Positions 34,010 to 35,597 of a DNA stretch of 35,597 nucleotides are shown here, one piece after another. Origin of the DNA: Ktedonobacteraceae bacterium (GTDB lineage: Bacteria; Chloroflexota; Ktedonobacteria; Ktedonobacterales; Ktedonobacteraceae); contig DASRBN010000026.1 of NCBI GenBank assembly GCA_035653615.1, positions 1 through 35,597 of the forward strand, in the 5' to 3' direction. The notes under the pieces are model-generated. The model was not told where the DNA came from. It made no database searches and saw only the letters and a program-made list of their open reading frames with translations. The first letter of the stretch is position 1, and the number at the start of each line of letters is the position of its first letter. The translations under genes and the position numbers were made by a program.

Positions 34010-34029
34010 CGGGGCCGATTTATCGGCCC
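34010..34029 (+). repeat. Short GGGGCCGAT palindrome after the cysteinyl-ligase gene
   Basis: GGGGCCGATTTATCGGCCC, the minimal palindrome of the dispersed repeat, lies directly after the stop codon and may end the transcript, although no T-run follows. Confidence 0.55.
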
Positions 34030-34044
34030 AAACTGCCCCTCAGC

Positions 34045-34073
34045 TTGACATTTGCGCTTGCATCTAATACAAC
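34045..34073 (+). promoter_or_regulatory. Superoxide dismutase promoter
   Basis: TTGACA (34045-34050), 17-base spacer, TACAAC (34068-34073). It gives a long leader of about 158 bases. Confidence 0.5.
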
Positions 34074-34095
34074 TAATTACAGAAAGGCTTTGAAA

Positions 34096-34196
34096 ATCGC
34101 CTCTGCCTTACTCAGACGAGAATAGTAGGACTTGCCCAGGCTCGACAAAGAGTATCAAATTGCAAGTTGATCGATGAGGCAAGGCATTGAGGCGAT
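34096..34196 (+). promoter_or_regulatory. Structured leader of superoxide dismutase
   Basis: ATCGCCTC-TGCCTT (34096-34109) pairs with AAGGCA-tt-GAGGCGAT (34181-34196): 14 base pairs with a 2-base bulge. Inside, ACTTGC (34130-34135) pairs with GCAAGT (34162-34167), and ATCAA/TTGAT offers an overlapping alternative. It may be a cis-regulatory RNA; no known family was recognised. Confidence 0.4.
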
Positions 34197-34237
34197 CTAA
34201 TAATGGATCAGTAGTTTATTTTTAAGGAGACATGTTT

Positions 34238-34855
34238 ATGGCGTATGAACTTCCACCTTTGCCCTACGACTACAACGCGTTAGAGCCGTATATCGACGAA
34301 GAGACTATGCACCTGCATCATGACAAGCACCACCAGGCGTATGTGAACAACTTGAATGCGGCAGTCCAGGGCCAGAGCCAGTATGCTTCCATGCCGGTTG
34401 AGCAGTTGATCCAGCACATCAACGAACTGCCCGAGAATATTCGCACGGCTGTGCGCAACAACGGCGGCGGCCATGCCAACCACAGCATGTTCTGGCAGAT
34501 CATGAAGCCCAATGGTGGTGGCCAGCCCAGCGGCGAGCTGGCGAATGCGATCAACTCGACCTTTGGTTCGTTCGATCAGTTCAAGGCCGCTTTCAACGAT
34601 GCCGGCGCCAAACGCTTCGGCTCCGGTTGGGCCTGGCTGGTCATGGACCGCAACGGCAATCTCCAGGTCATCTCTACCGCTAACCAGGACAGCCCATTGA
34701 TGGAGGGACTCTTCCCGATTATGGGCAACGATGTCTGGGAACATGCCTATTACCTCAAGTACCAGAACCGCCGTCCAGACTATCTCAATGCCTGGTGGAA
34801 CGTGGTCAACTGGGACGAGGTCGAGAAACGCTACCAGCAGGCGAAAGGAAAGTAG
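34238..34855 (+). CDS. Superoxide dismutase, Mn-type (Fe/Mn family)
   Basis: The 205-residue enzyme removes superoxide in the cytoplasm; there is no signal peptide. It begins [20 protein letters not shown]. Metal ligands are His27 (MHLHHDKHH), His82 ([11 protein letters not shown]), Asp165 and His169 ([20 protein letters not shown]). Gln150 in TANQDSPL and the GGHANH glycines are features of manganese enzymes, although metal use cannot be settled from sequence. An upstream ATG at 34232 is too close to AAGGAG; ATG 34238 is 8 bases from it. The gene has its own promoter and a long structured leader. Its TAG stop is the start of a repeat element. Confidence 0.96.
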   Translation: MAYELPPLPYDYNALEPYIDEETMHLHHDKHHQAYVNNLNAAVQGQSQYASMPVEQLIQHINELPENIRTAVRNNGGGHANHSMFWQIMKPNGGGQPSGELANAINSTFGSFDQFKAAFNDAGAKRFGSGWAWLVMDRNGNLQVISTANQDSPLMEGLFPIMGNDVWEHAYYLKYQNRRPDYLNAWWNVVNWDEVEKRYQQAKGK

Positions 34856-35072
34856 GGGCTAGATGTATTGCGCCCCTTCCAGCGCACCTGCAAGGGTAGG
34901 CGTTTTGAAACAGCGCGGGTGCCAGTAGGGGCTGGCGCGTGGAGGTCTGGAGGGGTTCTGTAGGGGCGGGAGTGGAGTTGGGCGGGGTTGGGTCCCTTGT
35001 GGCCCCCCATAGTGGGGTCCAACCCCGCTCCCGCCCCTACGGGGACGGACTCCGCTTCGAAACACCTCCACG
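34852..35072. repeat. Compound palindromic repeat cluster after superoxide dismutase
   Basis: Three GTAGGGGC units start at 34852, 34924 and 34960. The last forms an inverted pair with 35028-35040 (GTAGGGGCGGGAG / CTCCCGCCCCTAC); an additional GCGGGGTTGG/CCAACCCCGC match lies inside, with about 10 extra bases in the left arm. An outer pair CGTGGAGGT (34938-34946) / ACCTCCACG (35064-35072) encloses it. The cluster includes the sod stop codon and looks like nested insertion or duplication of the window's dispersed repeat. Confidence 0.7.
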
Positions 35073-35444
35073 TATCAGATCCCTGCGGTCGCCCCCTGGT
35101 TCTTTATTCCTCCAAACTATTCTTGGACTTGCCATCTCTAAATATCGCTTCTATCTCCTCGCCTCTGTGATTTTTGACAAATCCTGCAAAAAAGGTTGCT
35201 TGTACCCTTGACTCTACAACAGAAATCGACTATACTTTGGTCAACAGCAAAGGAAACAGGCATATTTCGGAGAACGCAGGCAATAGGGGTTGCCTCATTT
35301 CCCTCTCTCTTGTTTTCTGGCTTTCATTCTCTGACTGTTCAGGTGACCTTTTTCTTTGCATCTCTCTCTGTCTTATATAGTGTGCTAACACGCTCTCTCC
35401 GTTGGCTCTACGCGAAAAAGTGTGTTGCCTACTCTTTTTACTGA
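34856..35444. other. Gene-free stretch near the right edge
   Basis: The first ~215 bases are the compound palindrome. After that I see a promoter-like site (35208-35236) and a small hairpin AGGCAA-TAGGGG-TTGCCT (35278-35295). Open frames here lack ribosome sites and protein-like composition. Confidence 0.5.
35208..35236 (+). promoter_or_regulatory. Promoter near the right edge
   Basis: TTGACT (35208-35213), 17-base spacer, TATACT (35231-35236). It reads toward the edge; no gene with a ribosome site follows within the window before 35445. Confidence 0.5.
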
Positions 35445-35597
35445 GGAGCATTCAGCGCCTGTGCCACCTATGACGCCTCGACCTATGATACGCACATCGT
35501 TGGCGCGGCCAACGCCCTCAATCAGCAGGCCGGTTCGGTCTATGATCCTGGCAGCGCGGGCGGCTTCGGTCAATGGCTGACGTCGCTCACCGATGTC
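35445..35597 (+). pseudogene. Orphan coding fragment running off the right edge
   Basis: After a TGA at 35442-35444 the frame is open to the window end and reads protein-like: YDASTYDTHIVGAANALNQQ, then AGSVYDPGSAGGFGQWLTSL. No start codon with a ribosome site lies in this frame. It could be the interior of a gene whose 5' end was lost or replaced, or a gene with an upstream frameshift. The family is unrecognised. Confidence 0.35.

Noticed and set aside
1-35597. CRISPR array, tRNA, rRNA, insertion sequence or prophage
   Set aside because: No regularly spaced direct repeats, no cloverleaf or rRNA-like sequence, and no transposase, integrase or phage structural gene was recognised.

Overview
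The window looks like a chromosomal segment of a Chloroflexota bacterium, most likely class Ktedonobacteria. That is inferred from its mix of housekeeping genes with a soluble FHA-linked Ser/Thr kinase, a zinc-ribbon/BACON-repeat surface protein, a bacterial translin, an SMC-like ATPase with a membrane hairpin, and many dispersed palindromic repeats. No 16S rRNA or other decisive marker is present. Everything here was read by eye; no database search was possible. I saw no rRNA, tRNA, CRISPR array, insertion sequence or prophage.

Layout. 1-3640: a secreted surface protein cut by the left edge and apparently frameshifted, a methyltransferase, an unrecognised small protein and an amidase-signature hydrolase. 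3785-7486: a soluble Ser/Thr kinase with an FHA tail, a YflT-like stress protein, a structured leader with a 37-residue small ORF ahead of rsgA, and a coiled-coil protein. 7755-9970 (minus strand): selA, a MazF/PemK-like protein and an unrecognised small upstream partner. 10378-12901: ruvB and queA (ATGA overlap), then ridA facing them. 13118-18023: an MFS exporter, a three-gene polar amino-acid ABC importer and an HD-GYP protein. 18555-27697: a degenerate Mre11/SbcD-like protein overlapping an SbcC/Rad50-like ATPase with a two-helix membrane hairpin, then translin, dnaN and recF. 27758-31689 (minus): a small membrane protein and a 1233-residue zinc-ribbon/TM/BACON protein. 32047-34855: tatD overlapping a short cysteinyl-ligase gene (MshC-like features), then Mn-type superoxide dismutase. 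34856-35597: palindromic repeats, a promoter-like site and an orphan coding fragment at the right edge.

The most unusual system is the 18555-23815 pair. The Mre11-like partner appears to have lost most metal-binding residues. The Rad50-like partner keeps its ATPase motifs but carries two hydrophobic helices where Rad50 normally has a zinc hook. The genes overlap by ATGA, so they are probably made together. This suggests a membrane-attached, nuclease-deficient Mre11-Rad50-like complex related to the YhaO/YhaN type. Other leads are the attenuator-like leader of rsgA, a possible new toxin-antitoxin pair, a CysRS/MshC intermediate, repeated T-Q-x-(M/I/V) motifs that could be FHA targets, and repeat elements that supply or abut stop codons.
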